64,000 bases of DNA from Leucocoprinus leucothites (lineage: Eukaryota; Basidiomycota; Agaricomycetes; Agaricales; Agaricaceae). The position numbers were made by a program, and so were the translations under genes. The notes under the pieces are model-generated. The model had not been told where the DNA came from. It saw nothing but the letters and a program-made list of their open reading frames with translations, and did not search any database. This document shows positions 33,402 through 44,956 of the stretch, in pieces. Each line of letters opens with the position of its first letter. Positions within the stretch are counted from its first letter, which is position 1. The stretch spans positions 1,116,001 to 1,180,000 of the forward strand of contig JAACJO010000004.1 of assembly GCA_013368445.1 (NCBI GenBank), in the 5' to 3' direction.

Positions 33402-34487
33402 TTTTTTTTTTTTTTTTTTTTTTGAATTAACGCGACCCCAGAGGGGTTGCCAATTTATAACACAGTGCACAATAGCAGTCCACACCCAACTACTACAACA
33501 TGCAGAAATTACCACTACCAACTACACATCTACATAGCTAGGTATAAATACAAGTCCAAAGTCTGCCTAGTACAAACGACATCTTCACACAGTGGTACAT
33601 AGTTTGAAATGAAAGCATACTACAATACAAGTCGGGCTGTTCTGATTTACTGGCAGATGGAAAATGCATGGCATGGATCTCCAGGGCCCACCACACACAG
33701 TGCGGGGGCAGACAATGTGACCTGTAGGGAAGAGAACCCTACAGACACAACCGAGTGGCATTATGACAATGGTTTTCAAGCCAAAGCCGGTCAAACCGGT
33801 GTTGCCAGAATGGGCATTTGTGATCATCAGCTGCATGCAACTTGGTGCAGTTGACGCACTTGATGTGAGGACAGGGATCCTCAGCAGTGGTGGGCAGAAT
33901 GGGGGGATTCGCCTTCGGACTCCCCTTACAACAGCTCGAGTGGGAGCGGCACATCGCAATGCACAGGCATGGCATGATGAGGTAGAGTGCCCCCAGCGCC
34001 AGCAACACTGACACTGAGGACTGCCTGGATGAGTGCGTGCAGCCCGGATCACGGACTGAACACCCTCAAAGTAGAGGTACTCCACCCTCGAATTCTTGGC
34101 ACTCACTCCTGATTGAGAGTCCCAGAGGTCGAACCAGATGGTGGCAGAGTCAGCTCTGGTGGAATTGTGCATGATGCGCATGGAGGAAACATCAGCAAAA
34201 ATGTCCTTGAAGGTGGACAATCGCATGCGGTCAGTCACGTGATTTGGTGTGATGCGAACACCATTTATGAAGTAAAGGACATCAAGGACCTTGAGGTAGG
34301 ACCTTGACCTGGGGCAGCGCGTCTTGATCGCAAAGGGGGTGGTAAAGACGGAGGGGATGGAGGACTCAATGGCGTCACAATCGGCATCAGAGGGAACAGA
34401 GGAGGTGTGCAGTGCAATCGTGCTGTACACCTTGGTGATATTCTCCACACACAAGATTGACTTAGCATGGGAGAGGGAGTTATTGAG
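33402..34487 (-). mobile_element. H8: 5'-truncated Ha1 element
   Basis: A poly(A) tail read as T at 33402-33423, a 3' UTR with the GCGACCCC hairpin (here CGCGACCCCAGAGGGGTTGC on the plus strand), and the C-terminal half of ORF1. The left flank is A3 RT sequence. On the right, LINE-A copy A7 begins at about 34493. No duplication can be assigned. Confidence 0.85.
33739..34487 (-). pseudogene. ORF1 C-terminal half of H8 (Ha1 type)
   Basis: Reads SYSTIALHTSSVPSDA-like sequence, FKDIFADVSSMRIMHNSTRA, WFDLWDSQSGVSAKN, and CQCCWRWGHSTSSCHAC. A deletion of about 28 nt then removes knuckle 2 (CGGPHHTENH in H9) and shifts the frame. The other frame continues CCKGSPKANPPILPTTAEDP, CVNCTKLHAADDHKC and the stop at 33739. 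Confidence 0.82.
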
Positions 34488-34530
34488 CCGATCAGCCCTC
34501 CTTTCCCTCTAACCACCATCATCAATTTCT

Positions 34531-37302
34531 TTGACGGTGTCTACATACAATTTGACTATGAATTCTATCGATATGACTGCACTATCGCATTGGGTGGACC
34601 TCAAGGGTACACCTCCACCGTCTTCAGACCCCATCAACATCATTGACACTGAAACACGTGTCTCAACCTACAAGCGCGACCGCTCTATTTCGCCCGCACT
34701 TTCTATCAAATCAACCAAACATTCCGCTCGCGATGACACCAAGTTGGCCGCCTCATCAAGAGCAGGATCTGACATCGAAGAAAGTGATGAGGGTGATTCT
34801 GATTCATCTGGATCCTCAACCCCTTCCTCCCCCATAACTGCACATGCTGCACTTTCCCGTGCAGCCTCACACTCCTCCCTCAGAACTCCTCCTCCTCTAT
34901 CGTTGCGTTCCAAACGGGCCCGTGCTCATGATGTCCGCAGAGGACTGGATTCTACACCCAAAGCCGTCTCAAGAACTGCATTGATAAGTGCATATGATGG
35001 TTTCAAGTCACCCATTCCCTTCCGTCCATTCAGCGAGGGATTTCTTGGTGAGCTCAACAAACCTGACCCTCTGAACTTGGACTCTCGCAGGGACGCATGG
35101 AGCGACCAAGAGGATGGGATTATCATGAATGGGGAACCTGCCATTCGGTTCTTTGGACCCCCACCCACCTCAAGGCTGCCTCATGCAATCCATGGATCCG
35201 CTGAGTCAACAAATGCTGTGCCAACCAGCACTCTGGCTACCTTCTTTGCCGGGTCATCTGATACTAACAACATCACACTTGACATCACACATGATGTCAC
35301 TGGTGACATCACCACACAACTGCAGGAGCCTAGGCCTGCACAGCCACATCTGCCGGATCTTAAGGATCCATCGAACACTGCCACCGAAGAGACTGTTGCT
35401 GTCGGTGAAGCTACTTTCAAAGTGCTGGAGGTGCTTAAATATACTACTAATTTCTTTAAACACCGTGCTGCGCTAGGATTACAACCTGGCAGAAAGGATC
35501 CAAGAGTTCCCCAGATGGGGGAACCAATATATTGTTTACTCACTACTATGTTTGAAACAGGCTGGGACCGGCTCCCCATTAATGGCGAAAGCGGTCTCAC
35601 CATCATAGACACTTTAAGGCACTACTACGGCCCGCCTCCCAATATTCCCATGACGGACTCATCCCCCCTTCCCAAAGGTAAAGGGAAGGGAAAAAAGGCA
35701 TGTAATTCTCATCCGTCTACCATCCCTACCCCCCTATTCCTGCCTGGCATTGTCGTTGGGCAAACTAACCCTACAGCGCGTATCGACGATGATCACATGA
35801 ATATCGACCAAGCCCCTCCCGCTGAGGGCACCATTCCTCTCCCCCAGAATGACGTTTCGTCCGTGTCAGGCTCCCTGAAGGCAAGGAATGACATTACGTC
35901 TTCCAAGCCCTCTGGTCCTATTCGCGTCTCCCGGGCCCCCCCTCCACCTTCCAATCACATGACCCCAAGGAACGGGAATGGAAACTTCGAGCACTCAGTT
36001 GGGCGTCCCTCTTCTGATAGCCAGGCTCAGCCATCAAAACCTAACCCCAAGGGCGCCTCTGACATGCCACCTCCTATTCTCCCTCCTGACTGTAAGGCAT
36101 CCACCAAACCCCTTACGGAACATTTCAACAAGAAGAATGTGTCGTTTGCTGATGCCGCCCGACAGGGTGTCCAGCCGGCGACTTCCTCTTCCAACTCTTC
36201 TTCCAACATTGATGGGGTTAAGATGTGAGAAATGATACTCGCCTTCCCTGAATTATCATACGACAAAGTCCTTGCTATGTACAAGGCAGGCTTTGGAGGC
36301 GCCCAACCTCAAGTGCCCGAGCCTTCAACCATAAGCACCCCGCGTGCTAAACCTAAAATGACCACGCACGGACCTACCCATTGTCAAGTCCTCATCCCGT
36401 TTGAAGGGAACATCATCGCTGACCGTATCAAAGACTTCAACAAGGCAGCCGAGTTCTGTAACCGTGGCCTTACTGCCACTCAATCCAAACTTCACATCGA
36501 ATCAGTTCGTGAATCATATAATGGCATTTCTATTGCCACTTCAGGTGTCGCGTCCTCCGCTGACCTGGAAACTATCAAATCTTGGCTTAAAAAAGCCTGG
36601 CAACTAGGAGACGCCATCCCCATTGAGCCTCGTCTCCCACAATCTAAATCGTTCCTTAAAATCGTCGGCGTCCCTTATTGGGTAGCCAATTCCTCCAACC
36701 CCCTTTCCCCTGCGTTCGTGGAACAAGCCCTCGGACAATCTACTTTGTTCAAAAATGTTATTCTCGCCACCCGCCCTCGTGTTATGAAAGCCTCCCCAAA
36801 ATCAGACATGGCCGTCGTGTGGTTTGATATCTGGGATTCCCAAAATTGTACTAAGGCCAAGACGTTGGTCAACTGTACTATCAACTTTGGTCGACATGTC
36901 GGAACCATCCAGGCTACTAGTATGCACCCCGGCATCGCACAATGTAGGAACTGCTGGCATTGGGGTCATCCCACTCATGCGTGTCGCGCTCTCGGTGCAC
37001 GTTGCCAAATCTGTGGCGGTCCTCACCATATTGAAAACCACCGATCCATGGCCTGGTGTTGTAAGGCCAACCCCAAATCCAATCCCCCCCGCGACGCCAC
37101 TCCTGAGGGCATCCCATGTCCTCACCTAGAGAACTTCAAATGCCTGAACTGCAAAGGCGATCATCACGCAAATGACATCAAATGTCCATTCTGGAGGAAC
37201 AGGTTCGACCAAACCTGGCATTCCAATAAAGCCGCTGAATCACGCACCGCATGTGCAGTTCACGCCAATTCCAATCGCTCCGGTGGCGGAGTTGCTGTTT
37301 AA
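34531..37302 (+). pseudogene. LINE-A ORF1 of A7, one TGA
   Basis: Nearly intact. The normal ATG codon (A10 44957) reads ACG here, and the frame is then open to a TGA at 36226-36228, exactly where A10 has CGA (GVKM*EM versus GVKMREM). It is open again from 36232 to TAA 37300-37302. Domain order as in A10: HWVDLKGTPPPSSDP, Ser/Asp-rich region, GFKSPIPF region, Pro-rich middle, FEGNIIADRIKDF, WFDIWDSQNCTKAK, and knuckles CRNCWHWGHPTHAC, CQICGGPHHIENH and CLNCKGDHHANDIKC. Confidence 0.92.
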
Positions 37303-37304
37303 AT

Positions 37305-40300
37305 ATGCCTGGTAAGAACAAACCCATCTCTTCTGTTCGTATCTATTCGCAAAACATGGGACGCTCTTATGCCCTGGTCGATACTATACTCAAGTCCAAA
37401 AAGATGGACTTTGAAATCATTTTTCTGCAAGAACCTCCATGGAATCATATTCGGAAAGCACCTTCTACGACTAACCCTGAAGGGGATGACGTCATTGGTG
37501 CTCCTATTCACCCTGAATGGCTGTGTATGGTTCGCCCTACCAAGCCTAACAATCCCCGACCCCGTACTCTGACTTACGTTCACAGACGCCTACTTCGCAT
37601 GAGGCCCATTCTTCGACAAGAGTGGGTTAACCACCGCGATATACAAATCTTGGGTTTATTCAACCAGGGTAACTATATTCATCTACTTAACATATACTCT
37701 GACTCGTCCTCGTCGGCGATCAATTTTCTTTCAACAAACTTCATCAACATCCCTAATGTTATATATATGGGAGGGGACTTTAATTGTCGATCCCCAGAAT
37801 GGGACCCTTCAGCTACTTACGTCCCTATGTCAGCTATAACTCTAACGGAGTTAGCGGATGGCTTCAATCTTACAAGGTCCTCACCGACCTCATTATCCCC
37901 TACTCATTTCTTTTTTTTTTTTTTTTTTTTAAAATCAATGAATTTATATAGCAGTGCTCGATCGCAGTCCGCTTTTCAACTAAATAATACAAACAGACGG
38001 TACACTACAGCAAGCTGGGGTACACAAAGCGGTCTCCGACCGCTTAAGACAGAGACTATACACAATTAGTCCAGCAACATAGATAAGACTCGAAAGAGAC
38101 TATAGAACGAGGTGTCATACACAGAGATCGGACTCAAAAGAAAAGAAAAGAGATGAGATGAAAGAGTATAGTTCACCTTCATTTGGTTCGGCAGGCACAG
38201 GAGCTTGAGGCGGCGGTGGATGCGTGTCGTGATTGGTAAAAGCAAAGGTGGCCGGGTTCTTTTTCAAGAACTCGACAAGGAACTCATACTGAGGAAAAGC
38301 GCATTGCACCCATTGAGTGCGGAAAGGATATAGGGGACAATGGCACAGGATATGATGTTGTGTTTCCAGGCGATGGCCACAACGACAGGATTTGGGTTCG
38401 AGGGGGAAGAACCTCTTGCGATAAGCTCCAATAGGAGCATGATTGAGGATGGCACATGACATACGCGCACATAAAGATGGCAATTCATTGGCTAAGGGAA
38501 GCCAGGTGCCCCCCTTAACGTAGGTAGGGGTGAGGAACTTGCGATTCTTCTTTGAGAGAAGGAAACTGCTGCCGCGGTACTTCTTCTTCCAGAAAGTTGA
38601 CTCCCAGGACTTCTGACAGTCATTGGTGATTTTGCGTCGCAGGAAATCGAGAGTGGCACCTACTTGAGGGGGGGCATGTATGCGTGTGGAGGTAACATCT
38701 TTGTGGACTTTAAGATGGGGCTTCCAGCGCCATTTGGAAGGAACGTCCCAGAAGTCGATAGATCGGGAGGGTTTAGCCGTGAGCCAATCGGATAGGAGTC
38801 GGCAGATTTGGATAGAGTGTGATTGACTCGAGTGTATAGAGGGATTGACTGCCAGCTTGGCTGCTGGGAGGCAGTCGGTGATGAGGATAATGTGGTCGCA
38901 CTGGAGAGAAATGGCCTTGGCGATGCTGATATGAATGGAATAGAGTTCGGCGTCAGTAGACGACGCTCGACCACTAGCCTGTTTTGCATGGGACACTTGT
39001 CGTCCGCCGCGATATAAATGTGCTGCCGAAACCGCCTGAAGGGAACCTACGAGTGGAACAGAAGCATCAGTAACAACTGAGATACAATTATGATCAGAGG
39101 AAGAAGAAGAAAAAATGGAGTCGAGAGATGATACATGTTTGTACATTTCGTGTTTATCCGAGCGATTGCATGGTCCCCTACTCATTTCTCTTCCATTGAA
39201 AGTCATGACAATTCGGTTATCAACCTTATTTTTTGTGCTAACAATTCCATCCCCCATATCATCGATGTCAACTCGAGGCTCCCATCAGATCACGCTCCCT
39301 TGATTATGGATCTTCCAATTCGCCCTGATTATATTAATTATAAAAAACGTGTACTACTGAAAGATAGCGATGAAGAGACGGCTTTCATTTCCCAAGTCTC
39401 TGAGCATCTGGTGGCCCTTGACTGCTCAAACATTCATTCCACTTCGTGTCTGAATGATATCTCTAACTCCATTTCTCAAATCTTTCATGAATCTTGGAAT
39501 ACAAACTCTAAAACTGTATGGATTACTAACCGGTCAAAGGAATGGTGGAACCCCCATTGTTCTGAGACTCTTCTTACCTACAGAAGAACAAAGGATTGAA
39601 AAGATTGGTGAGTGTTCAGAACAGCAACCAGAACCGCCAAACGCTCTTTCTTCGATACACGCATCCATAAAATCGCATCGACCAACAAACAACCCTGGGA
39701 CCTTATGGAATGGGTAAAACAACGTAAACTCCCCGCCATTGAGGGTATTCACTATCAAGGACGACCTTGCAATGACCTTCCGGACCTATGGAATGCACTC
39801 CATTCATCATACAACTCAGCATCTGGTCGTCCGGTGAGCTCTAACATTCTGAATGAAATGAAATCATTCCCCCCTCGTTCCTGGACAAACTTCTCCGTCC
39901 TTGAACTCACCGAATCCCTCTCTTCATGCGCTAACTCTTCAGCACCCGGACCTGATCACATCTCCTGGAAACATCTAAAGTCCATTGTCGCCCACAATGA
40001 ATGCCTCAAAAACATACTACTCATTGCTAACGTGTGTGTATGACTCTCTTACTGGCCGAGTCACTTCAAGGACTCGGTCTCTATTATCATTCCCAAGCCG
40101 AATAAACCGGCATATGATACACCAAAAGTGTTTTGTCCCATCATTCTACTAAACACTTTAGGTAAACTAATCGAGAAGATGATTGCTCGCCGCATGCAGT
40201 TTGAAGCGGTATCCCTAGATGTCCTCCACCCTAATCAAATGGGCAGAGTTATCCAACGATCCACTGAGGATGCAGGAGTATTCCTCACTCATATCATTCG

Positions 40301-42518
40301 GTCCGGATGGGCTAAAGGTTTGGTTACCAGTGTTTGTGCGTTTGATATCGCCCAATTTTTCCCCTCCCTAAACCACAAAATCCTCACTAACATTCTACAA
40401 TGACAGGGGTTCGCCCCGGAACTCGTTAACTTCTTTTCGCACTATCTCATAGGTAGATCCACTCAATTCATGTGGAACACTTTCTTATCTGATGCCCATG
40501 ACGCGGATGTTGGCATTGGGCAAGGTTCCGCTCTATCACCCATTCTATCCGCGCTTTATCTAGCGCCCCTCATGTTCATGTTCGACCAATGTGCTTGTCT
40601 ACAGTCTATTCCTTCCTCCCTTCTATCATTTGTTGACGATGGGCTCTGTATATCTCAAGCGAAGAATTATACTGACACTCTCTCTTCCCTTAAATCAGCC
40701 TATTCCATCATTAACTCCATCTGCACCGATCTTGGGCTTATCGTTGAACACGATAAATCTGAGGTCTTTCACTTTTCCCGACGTCATAACGATTCTAATC
40801 CCCCTCTTGATTTATCCGACGTTGGTGGCCCTCTACTGTATCCCAAACATGTCTGGCGGTACTTGGGTTTCTACTTCGACCGCCGACTATCATTTCAAGA
40901 ACACGTTCGGTATTACTCTACCAAAGCATTATCCACAGTGAAGGCTATGAATATGCTAGGCAACTCCAGCAGAGGCCTCCTCCCTCTACAAAAACGCCTG
41001 CTCTATAGGTCTTGCGTCGTCCCCGTGGCTACATATGGATTCCGACTCTGGTACTTTGAAGGTGCTCGCAACAAAGCGCTTCTCAAGTCCCTTTCTTCCA
41101 TGCAAAGACGCGCGGCTCTCTGGATCACAGGCGCCTTCTGCACTTCCCCATCAGGCGGCATTGAAAGCATTGCTGGACTCATTCCAATACATCTCCATCT
41201 TCGTAAACTAGCTATTCGCTCGTTGTATCGAGTCTCTACTTTACCCTCTAATCATGCGTTACGTTCTCTTCTATCTAACAATTTCTCCCTTAACTCATCC
41301 CCTCATCCCCAATCTATTCGCCTTCTCACTCCGGCCAAAAAAGCTATGTAAAGTCAAAGGCCCTCTTATTGATGTAGATAATTCTCTCTCTCATCTTTCT
41401 GATTCTTTTTCTCCATTCGCTCCTGAATCTAAGCCTGGATCTCGCCTTATGGACATCTTTCCTGATTCCATCCACTTCCACCCCTGTAACCGCTCGGATA
41501 AACACGAAATGTATAATCATGTATCATCTCTCGATTCAACTTTTTCCTCTTCTTCTTCCGATCGCAATTGTATTTCAGTTGTTACTGACACTTCTGTTCC
41601 ACTTGTAGGTTCCCTTCAGGCGGTTTCGGCGGCACATCTATATTGGGGCGGACGACAAGTGTCCCATGCAAAACAGGCTAGCAGTCGAGCGTCGTCTACT
41701 GACACCGAACTCTACTCCATCCGTATTGGCATCGCCAAGGCCATTTCTCTCCAGTGTGACCACATCATCCTCATCACTGACTGCCTCCCAGCAGCCAAGC
41801 TAGCTGTTGATCCTTCTATACATTCGAGCCAATCGCACTCTATCCAAGTCTGTCGACTTTTATCTGATTGGCTTGCAGCCAAACCTTCTCGATCCATCGA
41901 CTTCTGGGACGTCCCTTCCAAATGGCGCTGGAAGCCTCACCTTAAAGTCCACAAAGACGTCACTTCCACACACATACACGCCCCCCCTCGACTAGGCGCT
42001 ACCCTTGACTTCTTGTGACACAAAATTACCAACGACTGCCAGAAATTCTGGGAGTCCACTTTCTGGAAGAAAAGATACCGCAGCAGCGGCTTCCTTCTTT
42101 CAAAAAAGAATTGCAAGTTCCTCATCCCCACCTACGTCAAAGGGGGTACCTGGCTTCCCTTAGCCAATGAATCGCCATCATTATGTGCGCGTATGACACA
42201 TGCCATCCTCAATCATGCTCCTATTGGAGCTTATCGCGAGAGGTTTTTCCCCCTCGAACCCAAATCCTGTCGTTGTGGCCATCGCCTGGAAACACGACAT
42301 CACATCCTGTGCTATTGCCCCCTCTACCCTTTCCCCACTCAATGGGTGCAATGCGCTTTCCCTCAGTACAAGTTCCTTGTCGAGTTCTTGAAAAAGAATC
42401 CGGCTGCCTTTGCTTTTACCAATCATGACACGCGTCCACCGCCGCCTCAAGCCCCTGTGCCCGCCGAACCAAATGAAGGTGAACTATACTCTCTTATTTC
42501 ATCTCTCTTCCCTTCCTT
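37305..42518 (+). pseudogene. LINE-A ORF2 of A7
   Basis: ATG 37305 (MPGKNKPISSVRIYSQNMG). The endonuclease blocks LQEPPWNH and GGDFNCRSPEW are intact. After A8 come VINLIFCANN (Asp changed to Asn), SDHAPLIM, the RT blocks with GIGQGSALSPILSALYLAPL and SFVDDGLCIS intact (40470-41351), RNase H VVTDTSVPLVG, DTELYSIRIG and ITDCLPA, and zinc region CRCGHRLETRHHILCYC. TGA codons lie at 39597, 40041, 40401 and 42016, and there is a frameshift near 41340. It ends before the stop codon. Confidence 0.9.
37912..39173 (-). mobile_element. A8: 5'-truncated LINE-A inserted in A7
   Basis: This 1.26-kb fragment holds RNase H to the 3' end. It is flanked by a perfect 16-bp duplication TCCCCTACTCATTTCT at 37896-37911 and 39174-39189. 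A 380-aa open stretch (39257-38115) covers VVTDASVPLVGS, DAELYSIHIS, ITDCLPA, the zinc region CRCGHRLETQHHILCHC and the genuine C-terminus ending DLCV. The RNase H to C-terminus part is therefore unbroken. It is a dead-on-arrival insertion, since 5' truncation removed the promoter. Confidence 0.95.
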
Positions 42519-42559
42519 TTTTTTTTTTTTTTTTTTTTTAAAAATCAATGAATTTATAT

Positions 42560-42583
42560 AGCGGTGCTCGAATGCAGTCCGCT
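42560..42583 (-). other. 3'-terminal stem-loop of LINE-A (A9 copy)
   Basis: The RNA-sense strand can fold AGCGG with CCGCT (5 bp) and TGC with GCA (3 bp), with an AC bulge on the 5' side and loop ATTCGA. TATATAAATTCATTGATT follows, then the tail. The same position in H elements holds the same architecture, so this is a candidate RT recognition structure. Confidence 0.6.
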
Positions 42584-44956
42584 TTCAACTAAATATTACA
42601 AACAGACGGTACACTACAGCAAGCTGGGGTACATGAAGCGGTCGAAGACCGCTTAAGACAGAGACTATATACGATTAGTCCAGTAACATAGATAAGACTC
42701 GAAGGAGACTATAGAACGAGGTGTCATGCACAGAGATCGGTCTCAAGGGAAAAGAAAAGAGATGAGATGAGAGAATATAGTTCACCTTCATTTGGTTTGG
42801 TGGGCACAGGAGCTCGAGGCGGCGGTGGACACGTGTCGTGGTTGGTAAAAGCAAAGGCGGCCGGGTTCTTTTTCAAGAACTCGACAAGGAACTCATACTG
42901 AGGGAAAGCGCATTGCACCCATTGAGTGCGGAAGGGGTATAGGGGGCAGTAGCACAGGATATGATGTCGTGTTTCCAGGCGATGGCCACAGCGACAGGAT
43001 TTGGGCTCGAGGGGGAAGAACCTCTCGCGATAAGCTCCAATAGGAGCATGATTGAGGATGGCACGAGACATGCGCGCGCATAGTGATGGTAGTTCATTGG
43101 CTAAGGGAAGCCAGGTGCCCCCCTTGATGTAGGTAGGGGTGAGGAACTTGCAATTCTTTTTAGAAAGAAGGAAACCGCTGCCGCGGTACTTCTTCTTCCA
43201 GAAGGATGACACCCAGGACTTCTGGCAGTCGTTGGTGATTTTGCATCGCAAGAAATCGAGAGTAGCGCCTAGTCAAGGAGGGGCGTGTATGCATGTGGAG
43301 GTGACGTCTTTATGGACTTTAAGGTGGGGTTTCCAGCGCCATTTGGAAGGAACGTCCCAGAAGTCAATAGAACGGGAGGGTTTAGCTGTGAGCCAGTCGG
43401 ATAGGAGTCGGCAGACTTGGATGGAGTGTGATTGGCTCGAGTGTATAGAGGGATCGACTGCCAGCTTGGCTGCTGGGAGACAGTCGGTGATGAGGATAAT
43501 GTGGTCACACTGAAGGGAAATGGCTTTGGCAATGCCAATACGGATGGAGTAGAGTTTGGCGTCAGTAGATGACGCTCGACCGCTAGCCTGTTTTGCATGG
43601 GACACTTGTCGTCCGCCGCGATATAAATGTGCTGCCGAAACCGCCTGAAGGGAACCTACGAGTGGGACAGAAGCATCAGTAACAACTGAAATACAGTTAC
43701 AATCAGAAGAAGAAGATAAAAAAATTGAATCGAGAGATGATACATGTTTATACATTTCGTGTTTATCCGAGCGATTGCACGGGTGGAAGTGAATGGAGTC
43801 AGGGAAGATGTCCATTAAACGAGATCCAGGCTTTGATTCGGGAGCGAATGGAGAAAAGGAATCAGAAAGATGAGAAAGAGAACTATCTACATCGATAAGA
43901 GGGCCTTTGACCTTAGCTTTTTTGGCCGGAGAGAGAAGGCGAAGCGATTGGGGATGAGGGGAGGAGTTAAGAGAGAAACTATCAGATAGAAGAGAACGTA
44001 ACGCATGATTAGATGGTAAAGTAGAGATTCGATACGAAGAGCAACTGGCTAATTTACGAAGATGGAGGTGAATTGGAATAAGTCCAGCAATGCTTTCAGC
44101 ACCACCTGATGGGGAAGTACGGAAGGCGCCTGTGATCCAGAGGGCAGCGCGTCTTTGCATAGATGAAAGGGACTTGAGGAGCGCCTTGTTACGAGCGCCT
44201 TCAAAGTACCAGAGTCGGAATCCATACGTGGCCACGGGGACAATGCATGACCTATAGAGTAGACATTTTTGTAGAGGGAGGAGGCCTCGGGTGGAGTTGC
44301 CCAGCATACCCATAGCTTTCACTGTGAATAATGCTTTGGTAGAGTAGTACCGAACGTGATCTTGAAATGATAGTCGGCGGTCGAAGTAGAAACCCAAGTA
44401 CCGCCAGACACGTTTGGGATACAGTAGAGGGCCACCAACGTCGGATAAATCAAGAGGGGGATTAGAATCGTTATGACGTCGGGAAAAGTGAAAGACCTCA
44501 GATTTATCGTGTTCAACGATAAGCCCAAGATCGGTGCAGATGGAGTTAATGATGGAATAGGCTGATTTAAGGGAAGAGAGAGTGTCAGTATAATTCTTCG
44601 CTTGAGATATACAAAGCCCATCATCGACAAATGATAGAAGGGAAGAAGAGATAGATTGTAAGCGAGCACGCTGATCAAACATGAACATGAGGGGCGCTAG
44701 ATAGAGCGCGGATAGAATGGGTGATAGAGCGGAACCTTGCCCAACGCCAACATCTGCGTCATGGGCATCGGATAGGAAAGTATTCCACATGAATTGAGTG
44801 GATCTACCTATGAGATAATGGGAAAAGAAATTAACGAGTTCTGGGGCGAACCCCTGACGCCGAAGGATGTTAGTGAGGATCTCGTGATTAAGGGAGGGGA
44901 AGAATTGGGTGATATCGAAGGCACAGATGCTTCAACCACCATCATCGATTTCTTTG

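Larger units (their letters stand above)
34493..42518 (+). mobile_element. A7: LINE-A copy lacking only its 3' end
   Basis: The 5' end reads CAGCCCTCCTTTCCCTCT then AACCACCATCATC at 34511. ORF1 is 34531-37302, ORF2 37305-42518, and A8 is inserted at 37912-39173. The last ORF2 codons and the 3' UTR are missing because the T-tract of A9 starts at 42519. CpG is well kept and most stops are TGA where sister copies have CGA, so this copy is fairly young. Confidence 0.93.

Noticed and set aside
34493..42518. Repeat-induced point mutation (RIP) as cause of the stops
   Set aside because: Classical RIP hits CpA and yields mostly TAA/TAG from CAA/CAG. Most stops here are TGA at former CGA. A few CAG to TAG changes exist (for example in H3) but do not dominate.
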